This document shows positions 39,518 to 48,783 of a stretch of 52,698 nucleotides of DNA, piece by piece. The stretch comes from CAZAQS01 sp964486825 (GTDB lineage: Bacteria > Chloroflexota > Anaerolineae > Anaerolineales > UBA4823): NCBI GenBank assembly GCA_964486825.1, contig CAZAQS010000006.1, positions 1 to 52,698 on the forward strand. Direction: 5' to 3'. How positions within the stretch are numbered: the stretch's first letter is position 1; each line of letters opens with the position of its first letter. A model generated the notes under the pieces. That model made no database searches and was not told the origin of the DNA. It saw only the letters and a program-made list of their open reading frames with translations. A program made the position numbers and the translations under genes.

Positions 39518-40099
39518 TTAACCCTGCAGCGTCGCTTCAAATATTCGGGTATAGATGGCGCCGGAAGGTCTTAAATCACTTCTCATCAGGTGGACTTTAT
39601 TCACCTGGGCAACGCCGAGGAAACCGATCTTGGTTGATTCAAGTACTTCACAGATCAGATGAGTATCCTTGGAGGTCGCATTCCGGGACACTCGCCCCAG
39701 GGTGAGATGCGCTGAGAACGGGCGATCTTCTCGAGCATAACCAAGACGTGAGACAGAGGTTTCGATCCCCCGTTGAATATTGCTTAACTCTGCTGGCGCT
39801 TCCACCCCGACCCATAATACACGGGGATGGCGTATAGTAGGAAAAGCTCCTAACCCCCCCACGCTGAATTCAAAGGCATGGTGAGCGCTGACTTCATTTT
39901 GCAGGATCTTTTTCAGCATTTCCAGGTTGTTGATTGAGACGTCCCCCAAGAACATCAAGGTCAGGTGGATATTTTCTACAGGCACCCACCGGATGGGGAT
40001 ATCAACCAGGCGGTCCTTCAGTTGTTTGGATACCCCTTCCAACCTGCGCCTAATCTCAGGGCTCAGGTCGATTGCAATAAAGGCACGAATTACGGACAT
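39518..40099 (-). CDS. thpR: RNA 2',3'-cyclic phosphodiesterase ThpR (2H family)
   Basis: 2H-phosphoesterase that opens 2',3'-cyclic phosphates on RNA (formerly called 2'-5' RNA ligase LigT). Both catalytic HxTx motifs are present: H45 in NIHLTLMFLG and H131 in SAHLTLGRVS. The start (IRAFIAIDLSPEIRRRLE) and length of 193 residues are typical. AGAGG lies upstream of ATG 40099. It precedes rsfS by about 40 nt on the same strand; co-transcription is likely. Confidence 0.93.
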   Translation of the reverse strand: MSVIRAFIAIDLSPEIRRRLEGVSKQLKDRLVDIPIRWVPVENIHLTLMFLGDVSINNLEMLKKILQNEVSAHHAFEFSVGGLGAFPTIRHPRVLWVGVEAPAELSNIQRGIETSVSRLGYAREDRPFSAHLTLGRVSRNATSKDTHLICEVLESTKIGFLGVAQVNKVHLMRSDLRPSGAIYTRIFEATLQG

Positions 40100-40203
40100 T
40101 ATAACTCTAAATTCCTCTGGCTAGACTGGAAGCTAATCTCGAAACCTGGTCTTTCAACTTATAAAAAATAGCATAATATAAGCCAGATGGCAAGAGGCAG
40201 TCT

Positions 40204-40242
40204 AAAAAGCCTGATCGCTTTTGGCAATCTTTGCTGGCTTTT
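40204..40242 (-). terminator. Possible terminator after the mocA-like gene
   Basis: On the minus strand AAAAGCC (40242-40236) can pair with GGCTTTT(T) (40210-40204) across a loop of about 25 nt, with U residues at the end. The long loop makes it a weak candidate. Confidence 0.35.
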
Positions 40243-40253
40243 ACAGCGTGACC

Positions 40254-40865
40254 TCAAGGAGACTCTGGCCTGTATTTCTGATAATCGCCAGGAGTATCCA
40301 TGTCTTGCAAAATAGTTGAGGTGTCCACGCTTACATACCGGATGCTCGCCTGGTTTGCATTCAAAAAATCGCGCAGTGTTTCCCGCCTCTTCAAAGCCAG
40401 CACAGCTGGCCATAATGAGCGGTCTAGCAGCCAGGGATGCCCACGGCGCATCTGGAAGCTTGGAACAACCAAAGAAGAATCGGTGCTGGCATACTCCTGA
40501 ACCAGGGCCGTTACCACCCTGGCCTGGATCTGGGGCTGGTCGCCCAAAACTACAAGCGTAGCATCAAGATGGTCTCCTAAGGTAGACAGGCCTACCTGCA
40601 GACTGGACAACATCTCCGCCTGCGGGTAATCGGGGTTGAACATCTCCTTAACTGGCAGGTTTTGCAAAGCCCCGCGCACCTCATTGCGGGCGGCCCCCGT
40701 TACCACGAGAATTTCGCCAATCCCAGCGCTTGTAAGGACTCTGACCACCTGGCCGATCACTGTGGTATCACCCCAGGGCAGAGCCATTTTTGGTCTACCC
40801 ATGCGGGTGGACCGTCCGGCAGCCAAAATAACAGCCGCAACTCGAGGGCCAGGCACGCCGCTCAT
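40254..40865 (-). CDS. MobA/MocA-like nucleotidyltransferase
   Basis: A 203-residue NTP transferase of the molybdenum-cofactor type, probably CTP:molybdopterin cytidylyltransferase. The signature LAAGRSTRMGRPKMALPWG is intact, with LVVTGA, VLGDQPQI and GHPWLLDRSL downstream. It starts in the 4-nt ATGA overlap (40862-40865) with the yqeC-mocA fusion, so the two are translationally coupled. Having a second free-standing copy of a domain already fused next door suggests either separate nucleotide specificity (CTP versus GTP) or redundancy. Confidence 0.87.
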   Translation of the reverse strand: MSGVPGPRVAAVILAAGRSTRMGRPKMALPWGDTTVIGQVVRVLTSAGIGEILVVTGAARNEVRGALQNLPVKEMFNPDYPQAEMLSSLQVGLSTLGDHLDATLVVLGDQPQIQARVVTALVQEYASTDSSLVVPSFQMRRGHPWLLDRSLWPAVLALKRRETLRDFLNANQASIRYVSVDTSTILQDMDTPGDYQKYRPESP

Positions 40866-42253
40866 GGTTCCTGCACCAGGCTTATCAGCCGCTGGTAGTC
40901 CTGGGGAGTATCAACATCCAACAGCAGGCTGGCGTCGTCCCAGTCGATCCAATGCACCGGGAAACGCTCCCCATCCTCAAAAAGGGCCCGCCCCCCAGTG
41001 TCGCCTTGCAACTGGAGCAGCTCCGAAAAAATTCTCCGATCAAAAAGGACCGGGTTAGCCCTTTTCCCATGCACCCGGGGAGCGACAATATCAGCCAGGC
41101 TTCTGGAATGCGCCTGGATCAATTCCTGGAGCAGCTTTTCAGTGACCTGGGGCTGGTCCGAGAGCAGGAATATGGCCGAGCCGTTCTCCGAGAGCACAGC
41201 CCTGATCCCAGCCTGTACGGAAGTGCTTTGGCCTAGCTCCCAGTCAGGGTTATATGCGATCCGGACCTGCAGCGCTTGCAGGGCTGCCTCAACTTCAGCA
41301 GCGTATGCCCCGCTGACCACAATGACGGGAGCGAGACCGGCGCTCAAGGCTCTCTGAGCAACGTGCCTGACAAAAGGAATGCCATGCCATCCTAATAGCT
41401 GCTTTGGGGCGCCCAGGCGGGATGAACGGCCGGCAGCCAGGATAATCCCGGCTGTTTTTTCATGTACAGAGAGCACTTTCGGGTCAGGTCCCCCCAAGGA
41501 AGCTACCAGGACAGACGGGTAGCCTTCAAGTAGTTTGTCTGCCATCCTGCTTGCTTGTTCGATCTGATCAGGGTGATCTGCCTGGTTCAGCAAGACAGCC
41601 CTCCTCGCGCTGCCTGGGATCCCCTTCAAGCCTCCCAATGGGTGAAGCAAGACCCGTACAACCGCATCACCATCTACCTGTTCTCCAAAAGCCAGGCCTG
41701 ATAAGGCCGAGAAACGTTCAGGCCTGTGGACGGATTTAGAATCCAACGCGCGACCCATTCCCGACATGCCTGCCACAACGACCACCAGGTTCGAGAACGT
41801 TGGGATAACCGGCTCGTGTTCTGCCGGCGCCTTGAGCGGCAGCATTCGGGAGCCATCTGCTTCGACAAGCAGAGGCAAGCTCTCTGAGCCTGCCAGGAGG
41901 TGCAATCTTTCCAGGAGTGGCCCATCCAGACCCAGGACCCGTCCATCCCCATTCTCTAGACCTGTTATCAACACCACACCTTCGAAGAGCTGGCCTTTTA
42001 ATGTGTCCAACTCTTCAGATGTCTGGATAGAGAAATGACGGTCTGCCAGGGCAAGTTGAGAACTGGACAGGTGAGTGCTGGATGAAACCAGGACAGGCTC
42101 AGGAAGCTGGCGCGCTAACTGGAAGAGGGCAGTTGTCTTCCCACCTGCTCCGGTAAACGCCACGCGCAATCCATATGCAGACGGTAACCCCTCCGCAGAG
42201 TGGACACGAAGCCCACCAGCCAAATTCAAATCGCCAAAACGTTTCAGGTCCAT
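40862..42253 (-). CDS. YqeC-type protein fused to MocA-like nucleotidyltransferase
   Basis: A 463-residue fusion. The N-terminal half (about 20-255) is YqeC of the selenium-dependent molybdenum hydroxylase maturation set: P-loop VAFTGAGGKTTALFQLA, then VLVSSSTHL, LLVEADGSRMLPLKAPAEHEPVIP. The C-terminal half (about 265-463) is a MocA-type nucleotidyltransferase (GIILAAGRSSRLGAPKQLLG, then LLSDQPQVTEKLL, then DTPQDYQRL). Joining cofactor sensing to cytidylylation in one chain is chemically sensible. The start overlaps yqeB by 10 nt. The set predicts a molybdenum hydroxylase needing special cofactor maturation, probably the one at 45994-48331. Confidence 0.9.
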   Translation of the reverse strand: MDLKRFGDLNLAGGLRVHSAEGLPSAYGLRVAFTGAGGKTTALFQLARQLPEPVLVSSSTHLSSSQLALADRHFSIQTSEELDTLKGQLFEGVVLITGLENGDGRVLGLDGPLLERLHLLAGSESLPLLVEADGSRMLPLKAPAEHEPVIPTFSNLVVVVAGMSGMGRALDSKSVHRPERFSALSGLAFGEQVDGDAVVRVLLHPLGGLKGIPGSARRAVLLNQADHPDQIEQASRMADKLLEGYPSVLVASLGGPDPKVLSVHEKTAGIILAAGRSSRLGAPKQLLGWHGIPFVRHVAQRALSAGLAPVIVVSGAYAAEVEAALQALQVRIAYNPDWELGQSTSVQAGIRAVLSENGSAIFLLSDQPQVTEKLLQELIQAHSRSLADIVAPRVHGKRANPVLFDRRIFSELLQLQGDTGGRALFEDGERFPVHWIDWDDASLLLDVDTPQDYQRLISLVQEP

Positions 42254-43062
42254 AACAGAGGACGCAAGTCAGCGCGAGAGAGAATGGCTTCCAAGACGCC
42301 ACCACCGATGGCGAGGGATTTATCCGAAACGAGCGTGCAGTAGGAGGGATCGTTCCTTGGATCGATATCTCCTACCTTCATCCCATGGGTAACTGGGATG
42401 CCTGGGTGAAGCAATCCTCTCAGCACGCCTGCAAATGTAGCCGGGATTGGATGCCCATCGACCTCTGCCACGATCTGGCCAGATTCGACCCGGTCACAGA
42501 TCTCAAGGTGAGTGACCAGGACGCCATCCGCAGGAGCGCGCAGGACACGGTCGATGCCGTGTTCCTCGACGGCTTCAGGGACGCCCGTATCCTCGGCTGG
42601 GGCGCCCTGCCAGAGCACCCTGCCCAGCCTATGGCCGCGTTTGGTCTCTACGACCGCATGACAATTTACACCCGCTTCGAAGCCTGGTCCCAAACCAATC
42701 ACCAGGGAAGCCTGCCCTAACCCTAGCTCGGGGGGCTGTTTGGTCATCCGACCATCGATAACGACAGTCGGTCGCAGGGATCGCAGCGCCTGGAAATCTG
42801 GGTCTACCAGGACAGGGATTTGTTTTTGGGCAAATACTCGCAAAATCCGCAGTGTATCACCTGGATCCGTGATGCGCTTCCCGGTTACACCTTCCACTAC
42901 GGTTTCATTACTGTAGACTGCTTCAGCAAAGGATACCAGGCGACGGACGGCATGCGGTTGGGTGAGCTCGGTGATGGCAACCCGAAGCCCGGCACGATAA
43001 AGCCGCAAAGCTACCCCGCTCGCCAGATCACCACCCCCACGTACGATAAGAATAAAAGACAT
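42244..43062 (-). CDS. yqeB: YqeB (EF2563-type) selenium-dependent molybdenum hydroxylase maturation protein
   Basis: A 272-residue protein of the family tied to selenium-dependent molybdenum hydroxylases (YqeB/EF2563). It begins with a nucleotide-binding-like strand (FILIVRGGGDLASGVALRLYRAG) and has the conserved HAVRRLVSFAEAVY and LGPGFEAGVNCHAVVETKRGH blocks, then GVLRGLLHPGIPVTHGMKVGDIDPR. The co-occurrence of this gene with xdh-type subunits is established in comparative genomics; the chemistry is not. ATG 43062 has no good ribosome site. It sits 107 nt after the ppc gene on the same strand, so co-transcription is possible. Confidence 0.9.
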   Translation of the reverse strand: MSFILIVRGGGDLASGVALRLYRAGLRVAITELTQPHAVRRLVSFAEAVYSNETVVEGVTGKRITDPGDTLRILRVFAQKQIPVLVDPDFQALRSLRPTVVIDGRMTKQPPELGLGQASLVIGLGPGFEAGVNCHAVVETKRGHRLGRVLWQGAPAEDTGVPEAVEEHGIDRVLRAPADGVLVTHLEICDRVESGQIVAEVDGHPIPATFAGVLRGLLHPGIPVTHGMKVGDIDPRNDPSYCTLVSDKSLAIGGGVLEAILSRADLRPLLWT

Positions 43063-43169
43063 GAGCTTTTAAGAGGACAATGATTCGAGAATATGGATGA
43101 AATCTGTGCTTTCCAGGAGATTGTAGCACGTGCGTCACCGGGACGTCAACGCTGCTGCCCCTTTCCAGG

Positions 43170-45893
43170 CTAGCCTGTATTTCTCAACCCGGAAGCAATG
43201 CCATTGATGGTGATCAAAATCACCTCGCGCAGGGCCTCTGCTTCTTCCCCCTGGTGGTCCTTCAATGCCCGCAGCCGGCGCAACATCTCGACCTGGATAT
43301 AATTGAGCGGGTCTACATACGGGTTGCGGCGGCGAACAGAGCGTTGGATCATGGCTTCCCCATCCATCAGCTCCTGGTGTCCGCTGGCTGCCAGGATGGC
43401 ACGGCGTGTGCGTTCGTACTCTCCATAAATATCTCCGAAGATCCTTTCAGCCAGCTCCCTGTCAGCTACCAGGTCCGAGTACAACCTGGCGATCTCCATG
43501 TCTGCTTTCAGCAAGGACATTTCAGTATTATCCAGCAAGCTCCGGAAAAAGGGCCAGGTTTTGAACATTTCTTTCAACAGTTCTGGATTGCCTAGGCTTT
43601 CCAAACCGGCCCCGATCCCATACCAGCCAGGCAGGTTAAAGCGGCTTTGCATCCACGAAAATACCCACGGAATCGCGCGAATATCCTCGATCCTCTCTTG
43701 CCCTGTCCTGGTTGCCGGGCGAGAGCCTATGCGCAAGTTTTTTATCTCGTTGAGGGGCGTGGAGGCGCGCCAATAATCCAGAAAGTCGGGGCTTTCGAAT
43801 ACCAGGCGACGATAAGCAGACCGGGCAACCGAAGACATATGATCCATCGCTTCCCGCCAGGCTTCGGGCAAGTCTTCGCCGGTTCCAGGCGATTTAGGCC
43901 CCGATGACAGCAGTACCGCACTGGTAATCTGTTGCAAGTGCCGGTAGGCCAGATCACGATTCGAATAGCGAGAGGAGATGATTTCCCCTTGTTCAGTCAC
44001 TCGAAAACGACCGCCAATCGTCCCAGGCGGTTGAGCACGGATGGCGCGATTTGCTGGTCCCCCACCGCGGGCGACTGTTCCTCCCCGACCATGGAACAAC
44101 GTCAGTTGGATATCGTTTTGTCCGCATACCTGGGCGATCTCCTCCTGAGCCTGGTAGAGAGCCCAATTCGCAGCTAAATACCCGCCGTCCTTATTACTGT
44201 CCGAATAACCGATCATCACCATCTGGTGGTTGCCACAGCTCTCCAGGTGCGAGCGGTAGACACCCAGGCTGAACAGGTCTGCCAGTATTTTGGGCGCTGC
44301 TTCCAGATCAGCCATCGTCTCAAACAGCGGCGCGATCCCTAACCCATGCTCACAACCGGTCCAACGAGCCAGGAGCATCACGGTTAGCACATCCGATGGA
44401 TCCCTGGTCATCGAAATGATAAACGGGCCGAATAGCTGAGGTCCATAGATCCGGCAAGCCCGCTCGAGTAACTGAAAGAGGGACCAGGTCTCAGCCGTTT
44501 CCCTGGTTACCCCGGGATGCCGGGCTAAAGGGGGAGGAGGCTGGCTGAGGAGCTTGACCAGCAATGAACGGCGGTCTGTTTCGGGAGCATTCTCAAAATC
44601 CTCATGGATCTTGAGAGCGCGCAGGATCTCTCCCAATGCCGTTTTCAAACGAGCAGCATCCTCACGTATATCTAACCGGGCAGAATATAAATCAAAGATT
44701 TTGATCTGGCGTAAGACAGGCTTGATGTCCTCTTCAACCACCGGAGGGGGCAAGACTTCGGACATGATCTCCAGAGGAACGACGAGGTCGTCGACCATCA
44801 AGCGAGGCTCCGATGGAAGGTTCAAGAGCAAGCGCGTTTTCATGTCATCCTGAGAGGCCTCTGCCAGATTTGAGGCCAACAAAGCGAGCACCAGGCGGTA
44901 GGGCTCATTCTGATAACGTTCTTCAATATAAGCGGCATGCGGAGGTAGGGGATAGCGGCTTTCAATCCACTCCCGCATCTGGTCAGGTGGAGGAGCGCGG
45001 CGGGAGCTCATACTTACCCGCCTTGATAACTCTTGCAACGCCCGGCGGTGATTCTCTACCGCCAAACCCCGATGCAAGCGCAAGGTCTCGGCCGTGATCT
45101 CCGTATTTACATTTGGGTTACCGTCCCGGTCGCCTCCTACCCAAGAGGCCAGGCGCAACCAGGGCCGTTTCACATCAAGAGCGGGGTAGTACTGCTTCAA
45201 AGCAGAATCTAATTCTTCATAAATCTCCGCCAGGACATCCCAAAGGACTTCATCGATAAAATAGAGGGTAGTGCGAACCTCATCCGTTACTGCAGGTTGA
45301 AAGGTGCGATTCCTTTCTGTAAGCCAGAAACTGGTAATTTCAGCATATAAGGCCTGGCGTAGGGCATCTTTTTCCCGCGGCAGTTGGCCAGGGAAATTAA
45401 TCCTGTTCAAGAGGGATGCGATCCGCTGAGTTTTCGAAAGAATCGTCCTGCGTTTAGCCTCGGTGGGGTGGGCTGTGAGCACAAGCTCAATATCCAATTG
45501 ATCGAGAAGCTCTGCTAAACCCTCAGCTGTTAGGCCACTTTCCTTCAACTGGAAAATCGCTTCTACAATTGAATCATGAACCTGGTAAGGGCGGCCGGCG
45601 GCCTCTTGTTCACGCAATGCCTGAACCCTGAAGTATTCCTCCGCCAGGTTTACCAGGTCAAAATAGAGGGCAAAGGCTGAGGCTACTGCCCTGGCTTCAT
45701 CGGGGGAGAGAGTAGCTACTTCTTTCCGCAGCCTTTCGCCTGCTTCCTCTGACCTCGAACCATGTTCCGCCCGGCGTGCTTTTGAGTAATGGCGGATACG
45801 CTCTTCGATCTCGTAGATCTCAGGAGATTCTTGCTCAGACAAGACCCTGCCAAGGGTGTCTCCCAGCATGTGTATGGTTTCAGAAATGTCCAT
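43170..45893 (-). CDS. ppc: Phosphoenolpyruvate carboxylase
   Basis: Anaplerotic enzyme fixing bicarbonate onto PEP to make oxaloacetate. The 907-residue sequence has both catalytic regions: the N-terminal LTAHPTEAKRRT motif with its His, and the C-terminal GYSDSNKDGGYLAANWALY followed by FHGRGGTVARGGGP. The terminus (INGIASGLRNTG) is the family's C-terminal QNTG-type ending (here RNTG), which forms part of the active site. ATG 45893 is chosen because homology begins at SETIHMLGDTLGRVL; an ATG-rich frame extends to 45974 but looks non-native. No ribosome site is visible at 45893. It is placed between a molybdenum hydroxylase subunit and its maturation genes, an unusual neighbour. Confidence 0.95.
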   Translation of the reverse strand: MDISETIHMLGDTLGRVLSEQESPEIYEIEERIRHYSKARRAEHGSRSEEAGERLRKEVATLSPDEARAVASAFALYFDLVNLAEEYFRVQALREQEAAGRPYQVHDSIVEAIFQLKESGLTAEGLAELLDQLDIELVLTAHPTEAKRRTILSKTQRIASLLNRINFPGQLPREKDALRQALYAEITSFWLTERNRTFQPAVTDEVRTTLYFIDEVLWDVLAEIYEELDSALKQYYPALDVKRPWLRLASWVGGDRDGNPNVNTEITAETLRLHRGLAVENHRRALQELSRRVSMSSRRAPPPDQMREWIESRYPLPPHAAYIEERYQNEPYRLVLALLASNLAEASQDDMKTRLLLNLPSEPRLMVDDLVVPLEIMSEVLPPPVVEEDIKPVLRQIKIFDLYSARLDIREDAARLKTALGEILRALKIHEDFENAPETDRRSLLVKLLSQPPPPLARHPGVTRETAETWSLFQLLERACRIYGPQLFGPFIISMTRDPSDVLTVMLLARWTGCEHGLGIAPLFETMADLEAAPKILADLFSLGVYRSHLESCGNHQMVMIGYSDSNKDGGYLAANWALYQAQEEIAQVCGQNDIQLTLFHGRGGTVARGGGPANRAIRAQPPGTIGGRFRVTEQGEIISSRYSNRDLAYRHLQQITSAVLLSSGPKSPGTGEDLPEAWREAMDHMSSVARSAYRRLVFESPDFLDYWRASTPLNEIKNLRIGSRPATRTGQERIEDIRAIPWVFSWMQSRFNLPGWYGIGAGLESLGNPELLKEMFKTWPFFRSLLDNTEMSLLKADMEIARLYSDLVADRELAERIFGDIYGEYERTRRAILAASGHQELMDGEAMIQRSVRRRNPYVDPLNYIQVEMLRRLRALKDHQGEEAEALREVILITINGIASGLRNTG

Positions 45894-45993
45894 TTGTAGA
45901 TTTTGCCATGAAATAAATGGTAAGAAAGGCAGGTCAGGAGTGCCTTGCACACCGGACCTGCGCATCATCACCAAGTTTATGTAAAGTACAGGC

Positions 45994-47586
45994 TTATATC
46001 CGGCCCAAGCCTCTCAGGACTCGCTCCGGTGTCAGTGGGAAGTCATGGAACCATACACCGGTGGCGTCGTGCACTGCTGCTACCACTGCCGGGGCCAGGG
46101 GCAGGAAAGGCATCTCGGCCATACCACGCGCTCCCCACGGTCCTATTGGATCCGGGTATTCGAGGATAACCGAGCGTACATAATCCGGGATATCCAGGAC
46201 GGTCGGGATCAGGTAGGTGGAAAGATGCTGTGTTTGAACGAAGCCATCCAGCTGGACGAAATTTTCCAGGATTGCGTACCCGGCAGCCTGAACAACTGCT
46301 CCTTCGATCTGTCCCTGAACCTGTTGGGGATTTACAGCATGCCCCACGTCATCGGCAGAAATCACATCGATGATCCGAACAAGGCCAGTCTCCATATCCA
46401 CTTCCACAGCTACAGCCTGGGCTACATAGCCGTATGCAAAGTTGGGCTCTGATTTGCCCGTCTGGGGGTCCAGTGGCGTGGTCGCAGGTGGGCGGTACTT
46501 ATAGACACCAATGGCGGGTCTCTCCTCAGCCTTCCATTTCTCCAAAGCCAGTTCGCAAGCGCCCCGGATCGAATTTCCACCCATAAAGGTCATACGGGAG
46601 GCTGAAACACTGCCCGAGTTGTCGGTCTTGGCCGTATCGGAGACGATCAAATGCACCTTATCTAGCGGGACTCCTACAGCATCGGCTGCCATTTGGGTGA
46701 AAACGGTATGCACGCCCTGGCCTACCTCCGCGGCAGCATGGTGCAAAACGACCCGTTCGATCACAGCCGCGCCGTGAAGCTCCACTGTAGCCCAGGCATG
46801 CTCCGGGGCCCCAAAGGAGAAACCCACATTTTTAAAGGCGCAGGCAAATCCGATCCCACGACGAACAGAGCCCTCCTGCTGCGCGGACCAGACCGGCCAG
46901 GCTGAGCCTGTTGCATGTGGTCGCTCCCACCCCTCCCCGGACCGTACCCAACCGGCTTCCCGGGCGCATTCTTCCACTACCTGGGGAATGGAGACGCCTG
47001 GCGGCAAGGCAGTACCCACAGACAGCAATGAGCCTTCCCTCAATACATTTCGCAACCGGATTTCAACCGGATCCATCCCTAAGGCTTCAGCCAGCCGGTT
47101 CATCTGTGACTCTGCAGCAAAAGCGCCTTGCGGACCGCCAAACCCACGAAAGGCTCCCCCTGGGATATTATTGGTATAGACAGCGCAGGAATCAACCTTG
47201 ACATTGGGTATCTCGTAAGGCCCGGTGCACATCAAAGTGGCGTTCCCTAAAACCTTGGTAGAGGTATAAGCGTAAGCGCCTCCATCGGCGATCACTTCGG
47301 CCTCGGCTGCCAGTAGCTTGCCCTCTTTTGTCGCTCCCCAACGGGTGCGTATGATATAAGGGTGTCGCTTGTGGTGCCCTATAATCGATTCTTCCCTGTT
47401 CCATATGATTTTAACCGGACGATGAATGCCGCGTTGGTGCAACCTCCAGGCAGCCAGCGCCAACACGATCTGCACGGACATATCTTCTCGTCCCCCAAAT
47501 GCACCGCCAATAGCGGGGTAGATAACCCGCACATTATCTATGGGCAGCCCCAAGGAGTGAGCGATCTGTTCCTGGTCTTCGTGAGT
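45994..47586 (-). CDS. Molybdenum hydroxylase (xanthine dehydrogenase family) large subunit, C-terminal part
   Basis: Molybdopterin-binding subunit, part left of the assembly gap: 531 codons starting at THEDQEQIAHSLGL and running to the stop. Landmarks are AIGGAFGGREDMS, RPVKIIWNREESIIGHHKRH, GGAFRGFGGPQGAFAAE (molybdopterin-binding), AAEVGQGVHTVFTQMAADAVG and the active-site GARGMAEMPFLPLAP with its catalytic Glu. The xanthine, nicotinate, purine or other substrate cannot be told. Its first 31 residues repeat the last 31 of the part beyond the gap in a diverged form, so the two parts may come from different genes or strains. No [2Fe-2S] or FAD subunit is seen in the window. Confidence 0.9.
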   Translation of the reverse strand, partial: THEDQEQIAHSLGLPIDNVRVIYPAIGGAFGGREDMSVQIVLALAAWRLHQRGIHRPVKIIWNREESIIGHHKRHPYIIRTRWGATKEGKLLAAEAEVIADGGAYAYTSTKVLGNATLMCTGPYEIPNVKVDSCAVYTNNIPGGAFRGFGGPQGAFAAESQMNRLAEALGMDPVEIRLRNVLREGSLLSVGTALPPGVSIPQVVEECAREAGWVRSGEGWERPHATGSAWPVWSAQQEGSVRRGIGFACAFKNVGFSFGAPEHAWATVELHGAAVIERVVLHHAAAEVGQGVHTVFTQMAADAVGVPLDKVHLIVSDTAKTDNSGSVSASRMTFMGGNSIRGACELALEKWKAEERPAIGVYKYRPPATTPLDPQTGKSEPNFAYGYVAQAVAVEVDMETGLVRIIDVISADDVGHAVNPQQVQGQIEGAVVQAAGYAILENFVQLDGFVQTQHLSTYLIPTVLDIPDYVRSVILEYPDPIGPWGARGMAEMPFLPLAPAVVAAVHDATGVWFHDFPLTPERVLRGLGRI

Positions 47587-47596
47587 NNNNNNNNNN
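47587..47596. other. Assembly gap (ten N), probably a chimeric join
   Basis: Both flanks encode the same stretch of the same protein family (T/THEDQEQIAH...IYPAIGGAFG), diverged by roughly a quarter of bases. The gap therefore adds a false duplication rather than missing sequence. Confidence 0.9.
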
Positions 47597-48331
47597 CCCG
47601 AAGGCTCCGCCGATGGCGGGATAGATGACCCGCACCCGCTCAGGATCGAGGTCGAGGGCGTGGGCAATCTGCTCTTGGTCCTCGTGCGTCCATTGGCCTG
47701 CCACCTGGATGGTGACACGGCCTTGTTCGTCGTAGTAACCGATTCCAGCCTCAGGTTGCAGATAAGCATGTTCTTGTGCTGGAGTACGGTATTCGCCTTC
47801 GACGATTACATGCGCATGCTTGAAAGCAGAGTCTGTGTCTCCTTTTCGAATACGGTAATTAATCAGGTTGTTCGATCCTCGATCCGGGTGGAGCAGGACA
47901 GCCTCCGGTTTCAACGCTTCAAGTGGGTCGCTCAGAACAGGAAGGTCTTCATACTCTACATCGATCATATCCCGGGCCTGTGCTGCAATCTCTTCAGTCT
48001 CAGCCACAATGACAGCTACCTGATCACCCACAAAACGAACGCGATCTGCATAGAGTTTGCCGGATCCAGGGCCACACAGTACCGGTTGGTCCGGCATGAT
48101 CAACCCATATTCGTTCACCGGTACATCTTTCGCCGTGAAGATGGCAATGACCCCATCCAAAGCCTCTGCAGCCTGGGTGTTCAGGCTTCGTATGATGGCA
48201 TGGGGCCGGTTGGCAAACAGGATCTTCATAAAAGCCTGGTTGGTCAGGTTGATATCTCCCGGATAAAGGGTCTCACCGGTTACTTTCCCCAATGCATCTA
48301 CCCGTTTGATCGATTGTCCAATCAATGCCAT
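47597..48331 (-). CDS. Molybdenum hydroxylase (xanthine dehydrogenase family) large subunit, N-terminal part
   Basis: The first 245 codons of a xanthine dehydrogenase-family molybdopterin subunit: IGQSIKRVDALGKVTGETLYPGD, then FANRPHAIIRSLNTQAAEAL, the DQPVLCG and VRFVGDQVAVIVAET segments of the 'a/b hammerhead' domain, and the start of the catalytic part (EGEYRTPAQEHAYLQPEAG). The frame runs into the gap at GGAFG. GGAG lies 7-9 nt before ATG 48331. Together with the C-terminal part, minus the shared 31 residues, it would make a normal 745-residue subunit. Confidence 0.88.
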
Positions 48332-48783
48332 CTATTTTTCTCCGAAGATATTGAAAAGCCGCATAAAATTTATGCTTTGCTTCTTGTGAACCAAACCATT
48401 CTCTTGACCTATTATAACCGCCAGATCGGGTCCCATGCTTCTGAAGAGGTTTGGGTCAGGTGGGTATCCCTTGTAGGTGGCAGGTCTCATTCATTGAGGC
48501 AAGTACATACCCATTGCTACTGGCTTCGACTGGTTAAGCTCATCCTAAGCTACCTATTACCTGACAATAGTATAATGAATAAAGGTTCCCGCTTCAAGGA
48601 TTACCATTTCCCTTGCTGCCACCTTACACTTTTATTATTTATGATTAGAAGGGGCTGCGTGAGACAACTCCTTGATGAACCATTTCTTATTATCATTTGT
48701 AATAATACTGGTAGCAAGTAGTTGAAGAGACGACTGGAGACCCAGCACCTATCATTTCTTCTAGAAGGACGAGCCAGCAAAAG
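48332..48783. other. Intergenic region between divergent xdh-type and PIG-L genes
   Basis: About 450 bp without a confident gene. It contains the palindrome GCATAAA-A-TTTATGC (48361-48375), a TATAAT at 48571-48576 on the plus strand with no clear -35, and a 48-codon frame (48575-48721) whose start resembles the start of the PIG-L gene (ATGAATAAAGGTTCCCGCTTC against TTGAATACAGGTTCCCGATTC). The last suggests a decayed duplicate of the gene's 5' end. Confidence 0.4.

Noticed and set aside
45893..45974. Longer start for PEP carboxylase at 45974
   Set aside because: The added 27 residues lack family similarity and no ribosome site supports it.
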